A stretch of 64,000 nt of DNA from Muribaculum intestinale (GTDB taxonomy: Bacteria; Bacteroidota; Bacteroidia; Bacteroidales; Muribaculaceae), in the NCBI RefSeq assembly GCF_002201515.1, contig NZ_CP021421.1, positions 434,001-498,000 on the forward strand, given 5' to 3'. The notes under the pieces were generated by a model. The model had not been told where the DNA came from. It did no database searches and saw nothing but the letters and a program-made list of their open reading frames with translations. The translations under genes were made by a program, and so were the position numbers. Shown one piece after another: positions 9,224-18,291 of the stretch. Every line of letters begins with the position of its first letter. The first letter of the stretch is position 1.

Positions 9224-10090
9224 ATGTTACGAAAAATACATTTCGCATCTCTTATAGTGATGTCTGTATTGTCTGCCCTGTCACAGGGCAGACATACAGA
9301 CATCCTTTCTGTATTGATAGGAGCCTCATCGGAAAATATCGATTCCGCGTCATTTGCCGACAACACACCGGTGTCGCAGTCTCCTCTTGAAATTCTGGCG
9401 GGCTATATCGGCAACGACTCCATACCGACATCGACGCCTGCAGCCCTGTCCGATACAATCGTTTACTTTCCGGAACACGACGATTTATATGCAGCCCTCT
9501 CCGACCTGTCATCGGCATGCGCAGAATCAGACAATTCAAGACAGGGCACCGGAGGCTATGGAAGTCTCGACTTCATATCCGGAGCATATTCCTCATATGG
9601 ATTCTATCAGTCGGGAAGCTGCGTAAAGACAAAGCCATATACCGACACATACTCCCTGGTGCCGCCTATAAGCGGAGTGTCATATTACAGTCCTGAATGG
9701 GGCCGCATAACCTCGGGCTTCGGCTACAGAGAGAAATTCAACCGAGTGCACAAAGGTATCGACATAGCGATGGAGATAGGCGATACAGTGAGAGTGGCAC
9801 TCCCCGGAATCGTCGACAAAGTAAGTTACGAGGCACATGGCTACGGCCACTATGTTGAGGTCGTCCATGACAATGGTATTGTCACATGCTACGCCCATCT
9901 AAGCTCTTCGCTTGTAAAAGCAGGCGACAAGGTAGATGCCAGCCAGCCCATTGCGCTGAGCGGCAACACAGGCAATTCGACCGGACCACATCTCCACTTT
10001 GAGACTCGCTACAACGGCACTGCCATAAATCCCATTACGGTATTCAATTTCTACGACCCGGCATTGACAAGAAAACGTCGGCGCCTGTAG
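9224..10090 (+). CDS. M23-family (LytM) peptidase, exported
   Basis: A 288-residue protein with an N-terminal signal (HFASLIVMSVLSALSQG), a low-complexity region rich in Ser and Asp, and a C-terminal LytM domain. All zinc and catalytic residues are visible: H176 and D180 in HKGID, H225 in YAHLS, and H256/H258 in PHLHFE. The enzyme should cut peptidoglycan cross-bridge peptides in the periplasm. Position just after the export genes suggests wall remodelling for assembly of an envelope-spanning glycan exporter, though this could be coincidence. A shared hairpin separates it from the convergent reductase operon. Confidence 0.9.
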   Translation: MLRKIHFASLIVMSVLSALSQGRHTDILSVLIGASSENIDSASFADNTPVSQSPLEILAGYIGNDSIPTSTPAALSDTIVYFPEHDDLYAALSDLSSACAESDNSRQGTGGYGSLDFISGAYSSYGFYQSGSCVKTKPYTDTYSLVPPISGVSYYSPEWGRITSGFGYREKFNRVHKGIDIAMEIGDTVRVALPGIVDKVSYEAHGYGHYVEVVHDNGIVTCYAHLSSSLVKAGDKVDASQPIALSGNTGNSTGPHLHFETRYNGTAINPITVFNFYDPALTRKRRRL

Positions 10091-10117
10091 CACGAGCAAT
10101 AATCCTACCCCCACACA

Positions 10118-10167
10118 ATCAATCCCCGGCAGACCATCGTGTCACAATGGCACTGCCGGGGATTGAT
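10118..10167. terminator. Bidirectional hairpin terminator between convergent genes
   Basis: A 15-bp perfect inverted repeat (10118-10132 with 10153-10167, core CCCCGGCAG) with a 20-base loop lies between the M23 gene (+) and the reductase operon (-). T-rich sequence (ATATTCTTT) follows on the + side. Confidence 0.75.
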
Positions 10168-10183
10168 ATTCTTTAGCCGACTG

Positions 10184-11641
10184 TCACCGGCTCAAAGCCT
10201 CATGCATATGTAGAGCAGCACGGCGTCCGTCGCCCATGGCGAGAATCACAGTCGCCCCTCCTCGCACAATATCGCCGCCGGCATAAATGTCGGAAATCGA
10301 CGACTGCATAGTGCCCTCGTTTACTACAATTGTGCCGCGGCGCGACACCTCAAGTTCGCTTATCGCATTCGGTATAAGCGGATTAGGAGACACACCTACG
10401 CTTACCACCACCATATCTACAGGAATATCCTCCACAGCGCCCTCTACAGGCACAGGCAAACGGCGTCCCGAAGCATCCGGCTCGCCAAGCTCCATACGCT
10501 GCACACGCATCATATTGACACGACCTTTCTCGTCGGCAAGATATTCCACAGGATTGTGCAATGTCAGAAACTCCACGCCTTCTTCCTTTGCATGCTTCAC
10601 CTCTTCCACACGAGCAGGCATCTCCTCCTCGCTACGGCGATACACAATCATGGCAGTCTCAGCGCCCATACGGCGGGCTGTGCGCACTGCATCCATCGCC
10701 GTATTACCGCCACCAATAACAGCCACGCGCGTTCCGCGCATTACAGGAGTGTCGTATCCGGCGTGTCCGGCTCCCATCAGATTGATACGGGTCAGATACT
10801 CATTGCACGACATCACGCCGATATAGTTCTCACCCGGAATGCCCATAAATCGAGGCAGACCTGCTCCGGAAGCCACAAATATCCCTCGGAATCCCATTTC
10901 ATGAAGGTCGTCATAGCTTAAAGTCTTGCCTACGACAGTATCCTTAACAAAACGCACACCAAGCTCCTCAAGGCCGCGTATCTCGACATCGACCACAGAA
11001 TTAGGAAGACGGAATTCAGGAATACCATACTTCAGCACACCGCCGATTTCATGCAGAGCCTCAAACACGGTAACGTCATAGCCACGCTTGGCCATGTCGC
11101 CGGCAAACGAAAGTCCGGCCGGCCCCGAGCCTACAACAGCTATCATGATGCCGTTGCTCTCCGGACGTATAACTGCTGCTTCTCCTCCCGACGCACGGTC
11201 GAAGTCGGCGGCAAAACGCTCCAGATATCCTATCGCAACAGGCTCCTTCTTCATCTTATGATATATACATCGGCTCTCACACTGTTTTTCCTGCGGACAC
11301 ACACGGCCGCATACCGACGGGAGCGCCGATGTCTCTTTAAGCACCCTGGCCGCCTGACCGAATTCGCCACGCTCTATATTCTTTATGAATCCGGGGATGT
11401 TGATTCCCACAGGGCAACCGGTGACACACTGCGGGTCGGGACAGTCCATGCATCTGGTAGCCTCGATTACGGCGGCTTCCGAGGAAAGTCCACAGTTGAC
11501 TTCCTCATTGCATGTAACACGGTAAGCCGGATCAAGTTCCGGCATCTTCACACGCGCAATCGACGTGCGCTCCTTGGCAGAGCGGGCCTTGCGCAAATCC
11601 TCGCGCCACAGGGCGTCACGAGGCGATATGGTTGTCGACAT
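10184..11641 (-). CDS. NfnB-type / GltD-like NADPH oxidoreductase large subunit
   Basis: A 485-residue flavoprotein of the glutamate synthase small-subunit fold. The N-terminal half has two cysteine sets for [4Fe-4S] clusters (CMDCPDPQCVTGCPVGI and CGRVCPQEKQCESRC). These are followed by an FAD dinucleotide-binding loop (AVVGSGPAGLSFAG), an NADP(H)-binding loop (VAVIGGGNTAMDAVRTA) and the terminal IYAGGDIVRGG. GltD alone would also fit, but the partner 12 bases upstream is an NfnA/PyrK-like subunit rather than a large glutamate synthase subunit. That favours the NADH-dependent ferredoxin:NADP oxidoreductase complex, which links ferredoxin, NADH and NADPH pools. NCBI-style annotation would probably say gltA or NADPH-dependent glutamate synthase. 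Confidence 0.85.
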   Translation of the reverse strand: MSTTISPRDALWREDLRKARSAKERTSIARVKMPELDPAYRVTCNEEVNCGLSSEAAVIEATRCMDCPDPQCVTGCPVGINIPGFIKNIERGEFGQAARVLKETSALPSVCGRVCPQEKQCESRCIYHKMKKEPVAIGYLERFAADFDRASGGEAAVIRPESNGIMIAVVGSGPAGLSFAGDMAKRGYDVTVFEALHEIGGVLKYGIPEFRLPNSVVDVEIRGLEELGVRFVKDTVVGKTLSYDDLHEMGFRGIFVASGAGLPRFMGIPGENYIGVMSCNEYLTRINLMGAGHAGYDTPVMRGTRVAVIGGGNTAMDAVRTARRMGAETAMIVYRRSEEEMPARVEEVKHAKEEGVEFLTLHNPVEYLADEKGRVNMMRVQRMELGEPDASGRRLPVPVEGAVEDIPVDMVVVSVGVSPNPLIPNAISELEVSRRGTIVVNEGTMQSSISDIYAGGDIVRGGATVILAMGDGRRAALHMHEALSR

Positions 11642-11653
11642 ATTATTTTTCTG

Positions 11654-12436
11654 TTAGTTATATGAGCGCAAGCGCATCATCATTTCATCAAAATCAACCT
11701 TATGTGCGTCAAATTCAGGCCCATCGATGCATACAAAGCGGGTCTTTCCATCGACTGTCACACGGCATGCGCCGCACATGCCCGTTCCATCGACCATAAT
11801 GGTATTCAGCGAGCACATCGTCGGCACGTCATACTTCTTGGTAAGCAGAGCCACAAACTTCATCATCACCGCAGGGCCGATAGTGACTACCATATCAACC
11901 TTCTCACGATTGATTACCTCCTCGACACCATCGGTCACAAGCCCCTGCTTTCCATAACTGCCGTCGTCGGTCATTATGATGATTTCGTCGGAATATTCAG
12001 CTACCTGCTCCTCAAGAATGACAAGTTCACGCGTGCGGGCGGCAAGCACCGTTACCACACGATTGCCGGCGGCTTTCATTGCCTTTATGATAGGGAGCAA
12101 TGGAGCCACGCCGACTCCACCTCCACAACATACCACAGTTCCTACCTTACTGATATGGGTAGCCTGACCAAGGGGCCCCACAACATCGGTCAGATATTCA
12201 CCGGGCTCCAGGGCACATATTTTGGAAGTCGACTCACCGATTGCCTGCACCACCAGAGTTATTGTGCCTCTGTCAGTATCAGCATCGGCAATCGTAAGCG
12301 GGATGCGTTCGCCATGGTCTCCGCTACGCACTATCACAAAGTGACCCGCACGCCGCGACCGAGCTATTGATGGAGCCTCGACCACAAGTCTGACCACTTT
12401 CTCGGAGAAGTGCTCCTTCTCAAGAATTTTATTCAT
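11654..12436 (-). CDS. NfnA-type ferredoxin-NADP reductase subunit (PyrK-like)
   Basis: A 260-residue flavoprotein with a ferredoxin-reductase-like FAD domain (residues about 1-95, including RSGDHGERIPLTIAD), an NAD-binding domain (VCCGGGVGVAPLLPIIKAM), and a C-terminal [2Fe-2S] site with cysteines in TMCSLN, GTGMCGACR and FVCIDGPEF. I start it at ATG 12436 (MNKILEKEHF), which matches the family N-terminus; the frame stays open to 12478 but the extra residues are not family-like. It is the first gene of a two-gene operon and has a consensus promoter 70 bases upstream. Likely pairs with 10184-11641 as the NAD(H)-reacting subunit of an electron-bifurcating complex. Confidence 0.87.
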   Translation of the reverse strand: MNKILEKEHFSEKVVRLVVEAPSIARSRRAGHFVIVRSGDHGERIPLTIADADTDRGTITLVVQAIGESTSKICALEPGEYLTDVVGPLGQATHISKVGTVVCCGGGVGVAPLLPIIKAMKAAGNRVVTVLAARTRELVILEEQVAEYSDEIIIMTDDGSYGKQGLVTDGVEEVINREKVDMVVTIGPAVMMKFVALLTKKYDVPTMCSLNTIMVDGTGMCGACRVTVDGKTRFVCIDGPEFDAHKVDFDEMMMRLRSYN

Positions 12437-12506
12437 AGGGTTATTATGTTGGAATTTAGAATGGCATTCTGAAATCAACAGATTGCGTAGAGATTGTTTA
12501 ATAATG

Positions 12507-12537
12507 CAAAATTAAAATAAATATTACGTAATCCAAA
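12507..12537 (-). promoter_or_regulatory. Bacteroidota promoter for the NfnAB-type operon
   Basis: On the minus strand, TTTG (12537-12534), 19 bases, then TAATTTTG (12514-12507). The predicted start near 12500 gives a leader of about 64 bases. Confidence 0.75.
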
Positions 12538-12637
12538 CTGTTTTCCAGGCCAAATTAACTCACAGCCCGCTTCCTAATAAAACAAAGCAGCTAAACATGC
12601 ATATAAATTAACAAAAACACACTTTTATCAATATATT

Positions 12638-12669
12638 TTTGAATATATGAATCAATATGTTTAAATTTG
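12638..12669 (+). promoter_or_regulatory. Bacteroidota promoter for the secreted repeat protein
   Basis: TTTG at 12638-12641, 20 bases, TAAATTTG at 12662-12669, followed by a leader of about 62 bases to ATG 12739. It is divergent from the reductase promoter at 12507-12537. Apart from these two promoters the 300-base gap 12437-12738 shows nothing but AT-rich sequence. Confidence 0.8.
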
Positions 12670-12738
12670 CCGCATAACTGCCGCCACAATTCAACCACTT
12701 TAAGTCAATTGCCAATCACATAAATACGCCCAACCTAT

Positions 12739-14709
12739 ATGAAAGATTTCTACCCTGCACTTGCATCTGTCGCAATACTCCTGTCATCGTCCTATGCAAC
12801 GGCACAGAACCAGCCGCTGACCACGCTCCCGGAAGGTGGCACTACCACCATGTACCACCGAAGCGGAGGTGCCTATTATGCTATTCTCGGCAATAAATAT
12901 GCCACTATTGAATACAACTATCTCCCTTCCGAAATCGTAGAGTACGACAATGGCGACGTGTACATAAAGGACTTCTTTTCGCAATACGATTATACCTACT
13001 ACGGCGGACATCCTTATATAAAAGGACATAGAGATGGTCAAAACATCACATTTGAATTCCCACAGCTAATGGCTGTGCGCAACTACGGTAAGGATACAAG
13101 CTACTTCTATGTATCAATGGTCGAATACTCCAGTAGCGCTAAAACCTTCATCCCCGTCTCGGCCGACAAAAACAGATACACCATCAGTATAAACGATGAC
13201 GGCACTATCACAGCGGATATTCAGGAAAACGGGATGATATTCCCCGGTAAAATCGACCATGACAACGAATGGGTCTACGAAGGTGAGGTGTTCTCCACAT
13301 GGACGCCCATGACTCATACCATAGCCGATATCCCTCAGGATATGGATATCACCCGCATGTCGATGCTCGACCCCTACGGCATGGGCAGGTTCATAGAAAT
13401 GGGCGCCGACCACGACAACATATATCTGCGAGGTATATTCGACATGGCTCCGGAGGCATGGATAAAAGGTAAGCGCGACGGAAAACATGTCACATTTGAT
13501 TCCGGACAGTATCTCGGTTTTTCACCCTCGGGCACATTCTTCGCATTTTTCACAGCCGCCCAATACGAAACAGTATATGACGACGAGGAAAAAGAGGATG
13601 TCAGAATTCTGAAATTCAAAGACAGCATAACATTCGATTATGATGAATCGACACAAAAACTGACCGCCCCCGAAGGGTGGCTGCTTGTATACAACAAGAA
13701 CCCCGACCATATCAACTATATGGAATATGTCGAGTCGCCCGTAATCGAAGCCACGCCCGACAACATATCCAAAACACCTACCGCTCCCTGGGACTTAGGC
13801 CATCATACACCCTCGGGCCCCGACGACCTGGAGTACATCTACTTCTGTATATCCGCACTGAATCACGACGGCCAGCTCCTCGACGCCGACAACCTATATT
13901 ACAGAGTATTCATCAACGGCAATCCATATACATTCACCCCGGGCGCATATACCTATCCCGGAATCGAACGCCCCACAGAATTCATTCCATTCAACTTTGA
14001 TAATGGCGGCTCATTCACATCCTACGATGCCCTGCGCATCATCTACATGTATGACACCGACATCGAGACCATGGAGATACAGCTATACTATATCGAGGGC
14101 GAACCGTCAGAGAGCAACATCATCGCCAGCTCATCGCTTGCGACGTATCCAGCCTCCGCCCGTAATGTCACACCCATGAATCCATGGAATATATCGCATT
14201 ATGTACCATCGAAACCATGGGACCCGTCAGAAAGTGTGTCATTCAACCTCTCTGCCTCAAATACCGACGGAGAAAACATCGACCCGACAAAACTCTACTA
14301 CCGCATATTCTTCGACGGAGAGCCATACACATTTGCCGCACAACCCGGCATCAACCCCGAAATGTCCTTTGTGCCTGTCGATTACTCCGACCAGTATGGT
14401 ATCGCCTTTATCGTCGACGGGACAAAACGCACAGCCAACATATATGCCGACGGTATGACATCCGCCACCACCGGAGTACAGTTATATTATATCGAAGGAG
14501 ACCCGACGGAAGGCAACATACTCGCCCAATCGGATATCATCACCGATGCCACGTCATCGTCCGAGATGATAACATTGCTCAAAAATATAGCGAATACGAT
14601 ATACCACAATCTCTCAGGATACCGGATTGACAATCCACAGTCAGGGATATTCATAAAAACCGTAATCTACACCGACGGCTCTACCGAAACTACAAAAGTC
14701 AGAAAATGA
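12739..14709 (+). CDS. Large secreted protein with duplicated domains, function unknown
   Basis: 656 residues, with a signal peptide (YPALASVAILLSSSYATAQ). The N-terminal half carries two related beta-rich units: YIKGHRDGQNITFEFPQ is echoed by WIKGKRDGKHVTFDSGQ about 150 residues later. The C-terminal half contains two copies of a module of about 125 residues (PWDLGHHTPS...NLYYRVFINGNPYTF and PWNISHYVPSKPWD...KLYYRIFFDGEPYTF). Each copy ends near LYYIEGxPxExNI. The last 20 residues (GIFIKTVIYTDGSTETTKV) resemble short surface-sorting or C-terminal beta domains of Bacteroidota. I do not recognise a named family. Own promoter and a strong terminator make it monocistronic. It is probably a surface or periplasmic protein. 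Confidence 0.8.
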   Translation: MKDFYPALASVAILLSSSYATAQNQPLTTLPEGGTTTMYHRSGGAYYAILGNKYATIEYNYLPSEIVEYDNGDVYIKDFFSQYDYTYYGGHPYIKGHRDGQNITFEFPQLMAVRNYGKDTSYFYVSMVEYSSSAKTFIPVSADKNRYTISINDDGTITADIQENGMIFPGKIDHDNEWVYEGEVFSTWTPMTHTIADIPQDMDITRMSMLDPYGMGRFIEMGADHDNIYLRGIFDMAPEAWIKGKRDGKHVTFDSGQYLGFSPSGTFFAFFTAAQYETVYDDEEKEDVRILKFKDSITFDYDESTQKLTAPEGWLLVYNKNPDHINYMEYVESPVIEATPDNISKTPTAPWDLGHHTPSGPDDLEYIYFCISALNHDGQLLDADNLYYRVFINGNPYTFTPGAYTYPGIERPTEFIPFNFDNGGSFTSYDALRIIYMYDTDIETMEIQLYYIEGEPSESNIIASSSLATYPASARNVTPMNPWNISHYVPSKPWDPSESVSFNLSASNTDGENIDPTKLYYRIFFDGEPYTFAAQPGINPEMSFVPVDYSDQYGIAFIVDGTKRTANIYADGMTSATTGVQLYYIEGDPTEGNILAQSDIITDATSSSEMITLLKNIANTIYHNLSGYRIDNPQSGIFIKTVIYTDGSTETTKVRK

Positions 14710-14712
14710 CAG

Positions 14713-14768
14713 CACATATATGAAAAAGTCCTCCGGCTATCGGTCCGGAGGACTTTTTCATATATGTG
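14713..14768. terminator. Very strong hairpin terminator
   Basis: A perfect 24-bp inverted repeat (14713-14736 with 14745-14768) with the loop CTATCGGT. The stem includes AAAAAGTCCTCCGG and its complement ending in TTTTT, so it can work in both directions. It begins 4 bases after the stop of the preceding gene. Confidence 0.9.
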
Positions 14769-14778
14769 TACTCGCGTT

Positions 14779-14810
14779 TTTGGGAAATTGACCGATAGTT
14801 TGTAAATTTG
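14779..14810 (+). promoter_or_regulatory. Bacteroidota promoter for the glycosyltransferase gene
   Basis: TTTG at 14779-14782, 20 bases, then TAAATTTG at 14803-14810, immediately after the terminator; leader about 50 bases to GTG 14869. Confidence 0.8.
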
Positions 14811-14868
14811 CAGACATACAGCGCGGAATACCCCCAACCGCACAAATCCAACCAAGTCGACATAACCG

Positions 14869-16077
14869 GTGATTCTCTCATTTGATGCCAGTCAAGAGCT
14901 TTCTGTAGCGTTTGCGGCCATAGCGTGCATTGCGGCTGTGGCACTCATTGTCATATACATACCGATGCTGAGGCGTCTGTATCATGCCTTATCCGACAGT
15001 CCCGCACCCGAAAGCGGTACTCTTCCGGTATCGGTCATCGTCTACACATATGCCAACTCAAAGGGGCTGGAGGAAGTGATAAAAGCACTCCACGAGCAGC
15101 ATTACGACGGCTCGACGGAAATAATCGTGGTAAACGACGGCAAAGACAACGGCGTAGAGGATTTCCTCACCACAGTAGAAAACACCTACCCGGGGCTGCG
15201 ACGCACATTCACCCCCTACGACACACGCAATATCTCGCGAAAGAAACTCGCCCTCACCCTCGGCATAAAAGCGGCACACAATCCCATAGTGCTCTTCCTG
15301 ACCTCCGAGAGCCGTCTACCCGGCCCATGCTGGCTGTCGTCCATGACTGCCCCCTTCCACAACAGGGAGATAGACCTGGTGCTGGGATATGCAGGCCCAG
15401 GCGCATCTGACACAGAGAGCCACAGGCTCAGCCGCGGAATGCGCCACGACATACTCGTCGGCGACATGGAATGGCTCTCCGATGCCATCGACGGCAAACC
15501 ATGGCGCGGCGACGGCGACAACATAGGGATACGTCGCAGCATGTTTTTCAACAACATGGGATTCGGCAACTCGCTGAATCTCCAATACGGCGATGACGAC
15601 GTATTCGTGTCGGAAGTAGCCACCGGAAGCAATACGGCAGTTGTACTTTCCCCCGACAGTCGCGTCTCGACCGAAGCCCCCGACGATACTCCCGGATATT
15701 ACCGGATAAAGCGCGAACGCCATCGCCTCATGGAAGGCTTCTGCTCCAAAAGGCCGAATACACGCATCGCCGCCACATACGTGCTCCCCTGGATATGGTT
15801 TCTGTCCACTATCGCAGCATCGGTGTGCATTCTTGGCATGAGCGGAGGAGCTTTCTCCGGAACAAACACCGCATTTTCATGCGCTGTACTCGGCGGCATA
15901 GCGATTGCAGGCATAGCATTGTGGTCAATACTGGGCATCGCATTCAACCGAGTGGAGATGGCTCTTGAGCAACGCCATCTCCGATGGAGTCTGCCATACG
16001 CATTGCTATCGCGCCCAATCAGACGCTGGAGCTGGCACAAGCGCAAAGCGCCACGCTCATGGCAGCAACCATGCTGA
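14869..16077 (+). CDS. Membrane-anchored GT2 family glycosyltransferase
   Basis: 402 residues starting with GTG at 14869. An N-terminal membrane helix (FAAIACIAAVALIVIYIPML) precedes a GT-A domain: VSVIVYTYANSKGLEEVI, EIIVVNDGKDN, and an altered DxD region at VLFLTSESRLPGPCW, where TSE stands in place of the usual DAD. A GDGDNIGIRRSMFF acceptor-side motif follows. Two helices near residues 305-365 and a basic tail close it. It should transfer a sugar from a nucleotide donor on the cytoplasmic face; the acceptor is unknown. The missing DxD makes donor choice or activity uncertain. Confidence 0.8.
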   Translation: MILSFDASQELSVAFAAIACIAAVALIVIYIPMLRRLYHALSDSPAPESGTLPVSVIVYTYANSKGLEEVIKALHEQHYDGSTEIIVVNDGKDNGVEDFLTTVENTYPGLRRTFTPYDTRNISRKKLALTLGIKAAHNPIVLFLTSESRLPGPCWLSSMTAPFHNREIDLVLGYAGPGASDTESHRLSRGMRHDILVGDMEWLSDAIDGKPWRGDGDNIGIRRSMFFNNMGFGNSLNLQYGDDDVFVSEVATGSNTAVVLSPDSRVSTEAPDDTPGYYRIKRERHRLMEGFCSKRPNTRIAATYVLPWIWFLSTIAASVCILGMSGGAFSGTNTAFSCAVLGGIAIAGIALWSILGIAFNRVEMALEQRHLRWSLPYALLSRPIRRWSWHKRKAPRSWQQPC

Positions 16078-16173
16078 CACCATCCCATGGTGACTGCCGG
16101 CATCAAGCCGCATCCCCGTACACCAATCTTAACATTTCTTATCGGTCATCGGCCCAAACAGCTACAAATTTAT

Positions 16174-16181
16174 TATCTTTG
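16174..16181 (+). promoter_or_regulatory. Probable -7 box for the DUF3078 gene
   Basis: TATCTTTG at 16174-16181 matches the -7 consensus; no good TTTG lies 19-21 bases upstream. It is 22 bases before ATG 16204, which favours that start over the longer frame beginning at 16087. Confidence 0.55.
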
Positions 16182-16203
16182 CAAAATAATGTATTTTAAT
16201 GAT

Positions 16204-17637
16204 ATGACTACCGGAATACATCGGCTTATGATTTTGGCAGTGATTGTGGCTACAGCCGCCATTGCATCGGCACAAACAGCGTATGAAACATCGGATGAAA
16301 ATCCGAATACCGGCAGATATCCCGACAGAAAATTACTCGAACTTCTTGAAGACGAGGAATCGACATTCACCGAAGAGGATCTTGACGAGAACGGCACACT
16401 CATCTCCGCATTCGATGACATGTGGGCCGATACGCTGTCGACCGAATCAGAACCCGAACCACTCAGATTTCTTCCGGTAGCACCACTGCCGTCGATATTG
16501 TTCATGCCCATGGTATACGACGAGTTCATGCATCTGGACTCGATTGCTCCGTTTGATCCAGAGCCATTCGTCGAAGCCCAGTATGCCGATCTCGACTGGA
16601 TTAAAATCGAAGCCAACAGAGCGAGAGCCTACCGCGAGTTAAAGCAACGATACATGCTTGACAACATTGAGGATGTAAGGTATAACATCTATACCATGCC
16701 GAAACCGCCAAAGAAATACACGGCCACTGTAGATCCCTCAACCGAATCAATTACTGTAAAGGAAATTATAACCGACAAGAAACAAATCGTGGCAGATGCC
16801 GGATTTACAGATGTCACCCGAAAGAACTGGCTTCACAATATCGACGGACGACTCCAGTTCTCTCAGGCATATATAAGCCCCAACTGGTATCAGGGCGGCA
16901 ACAACAACGTCAACGGCATAGGCTCATTCAAATGGAATGTAAAACTCAACCAGAAATTCCATCCTGAATTCATCGTGGAGGCAACCACCGAATACAAGGT
17001 AGGCATAGCGAGTGCGCCACAGGACACGATACATGCCTACAATATAACCCAGGACCAATTCCAGTTCAACGGCACACTCGGCCTCAAGGCCTTCGACAAA
17101 TGGTACTACTCGGTCAATGCCCAGTTCAAGACCCAGCTACTCAACAACTACAAGCCAAACACCCGCGAGCTGAAAGCGGCATTCATGACCCCCGGAGAGC
17201 TCAACATTGGTGTCGGTATGACCTACAACTACAAAAATCCTCAGAAGAGACTTACTCTCGACGCCTCCATATCGCCCTTCTCCTACAATCTGAAGATTGC
17301 CACAAATCCGGGAATCCCGAAATCCAATTTCGGCATTGACCCCGGCCACCATACTGTAAGCGAATTCGGTAGCAACGCCGAGGTAAAACTAACATGGACT
17401 CTCGCCTGGAATGTCACATACAGTTCGCGTCTGTTCCTCTTTACCGACTACGACTATACACAAGGTGACTGGGAGAATACCTTCAACTTCTCCATCAACC
17501 GGTATTTCTCCACACAGCTTTTCATCCATGTGCGCTACGACTCCCATCAACTGCCTCTTGAGGACACCAACTGGCACCACTGGCAGCTGAAAGAGATTCT
17601 CAGCTTCGGATTCCAGTATCAGTTCAAAACCATCTGA
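16204..17637 (+). CDS. DUF3078-type outer-membrane beta-barrel protein
   Basis: About 477 residues from ATG 16204 with a signal peptide (MILAVIVATAAIASAQ). A Glu/Asp- and Pro-rich region follows, then a barrel-like C-terminal half of alternating aromatic strands. The segment SPNWYQGGNNNVNGIGSFKWNVKLNQKF is typical of DUF3078 proteins. The chain ends FGFQYQFKTI, an outer-membrane-type C-terminus. The frame is open back to 16087, but a -7 box at 16174-16181 lies inside that extension and the signal peptide would be displaced. Function of the family is unknown; location in the outer membrane is well supported. Two small secreted genes follow at 16 and 20 bases. Confidence 0.82.
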   Translation: MTTGIHRLMILAVIVATAAIASAQTAYETSDENPNTGRYPDRKLLELLEDEESTFTEEDLDENGTLISAFDDMWADTLSTESEPEPLRFLPVAPLPSILFMPMVYDEFMHLDSIAPFDPEPFVEAQYADLDWIKIEANRARAYRELKQRYMLDNIEDVRYNIYTMPKPPKKYTATVDPSTESITVKEIITDKKQIVADAGFTDVTRKNWLHNIDGRLQFSQAYISPNWYQGGNNNVNGIGSFKWNVKLNQKFHPEFIVEATTEYKVGIASAPQDTIHAYNITQDQFQFNGTLGLKAFDKWYYSVNAQFKTQLLNNYKPNTRELKAAFMTPGELNIGVGMTYNYKNPQKRLTLDASISPFSYNLKIATNPGIPKSNFGIDPGHHTVSEFGSNAEVKLTWTLAWNVTYSSRLFLFTDYDYTQGDWENTFNFSINRYFSTQLFIHVRYDSHQLPLEDTNWHHWQLKEILSFGFQYQFKTI

Positions 17638-17653
17638 CACATAACCCCACAGC

Positions 17654-18271
17654 ATGTCACCTCTCCTCCGCTCTATAATAATATTAGCAGCGTCACTGCT
17701 GCCTTCATATTCCTATGCGCGCGAACCGGTGAGCAAACTCCCGGTACATTCACACGTGATTTCCGGATATGACAATCCCGACAGCGTGCGTAAGGCCATG
17801 CAGATGCGTCCTCTCCACAAGATAGAGGGCATATGGACATTCCCGTCCGACGGAGGCAGCATAGCAATCGAGCGTCATACCGACAATACCCTACGCGGAG
17901 AGGACGATGCAATACGATACCGCATGGTGGTAATGCGTTCGCCATGCCGGTCGCTGCGCCCGGGCACCCTCATGGGATATATCTCGGCTACCGCACGCCC
18001 GGGAATATATGCCGCCGAAATATATACCTCGGGCAATGGCGGTGCGACACTGAGAAACCCAAAACGGTTTACACTGACCCTCATCGACGACGCCCACCTG
18101 ACCTTCCGCCAGCACAGCCGCCGCATTAAAGTCAACCTCTGGAGGCTCATCCCATACATGTCGCGAATAAGCGTGCGCCTGACCGACTCCGATGCGCCCA
18201 AAGATATCGACGGATGTATCCGCATGTTTCCCCGGCCGCTCTCCGGACCCGTGGAGCCGCGCTATCTGTAA
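17654..18271 (+). CDS. Small secreted protein of unknown function
   Basis: 205 residues with a signal peptide (LLRSIIILAASLLPSYSYA). The mature part is beta-rich with an IEGIWTFPSDGGSIAIER core and a basic C-terminus; DIDGCIRMFP sits near the end. No domain recognised. The IEGIWxFPxxG pattern resembles lipocalin-like stress/wall proteins in Bacteroidota, but this is only shape. It follows the barrel gene by 16 bases and is separated from the next gene by 20, so the three are probably co-transcribed. Confidence 0.7.
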   Translation: MSPLLRSIIILAASLLPSYSYAREPVSKLPVHSHVISGYDNPDSVRKAMQMRPLHKIEGIWTFPSDGGSIAIERHTDNTLRGEDDAIRYRMVVMRSPCRSLRPGTLMGYISATARPGIYAAEIYTSGNGGATLRNPKRFTLTLIDDAHLTFRQHSRRIKVNLWRLIPYMSRISVRLTDSDAPKDIDGCIRMFPRPLSGPVEPRYL

Positions 18272-18291
18272 TCCACAATCCCGTCAGAGCC

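Noticed and set aside
10184..11641. Classical glutamate synthase small subunit
   Set aside because: No large subunit is adjacent; the NfnA/PyrK-like partner favours NfnB.
16087..16203. Longer N-terminus for the DUF3078 protein
   Set aside because: A -7 box lies inside this extension and the signal peptide begins properly only at 16204.
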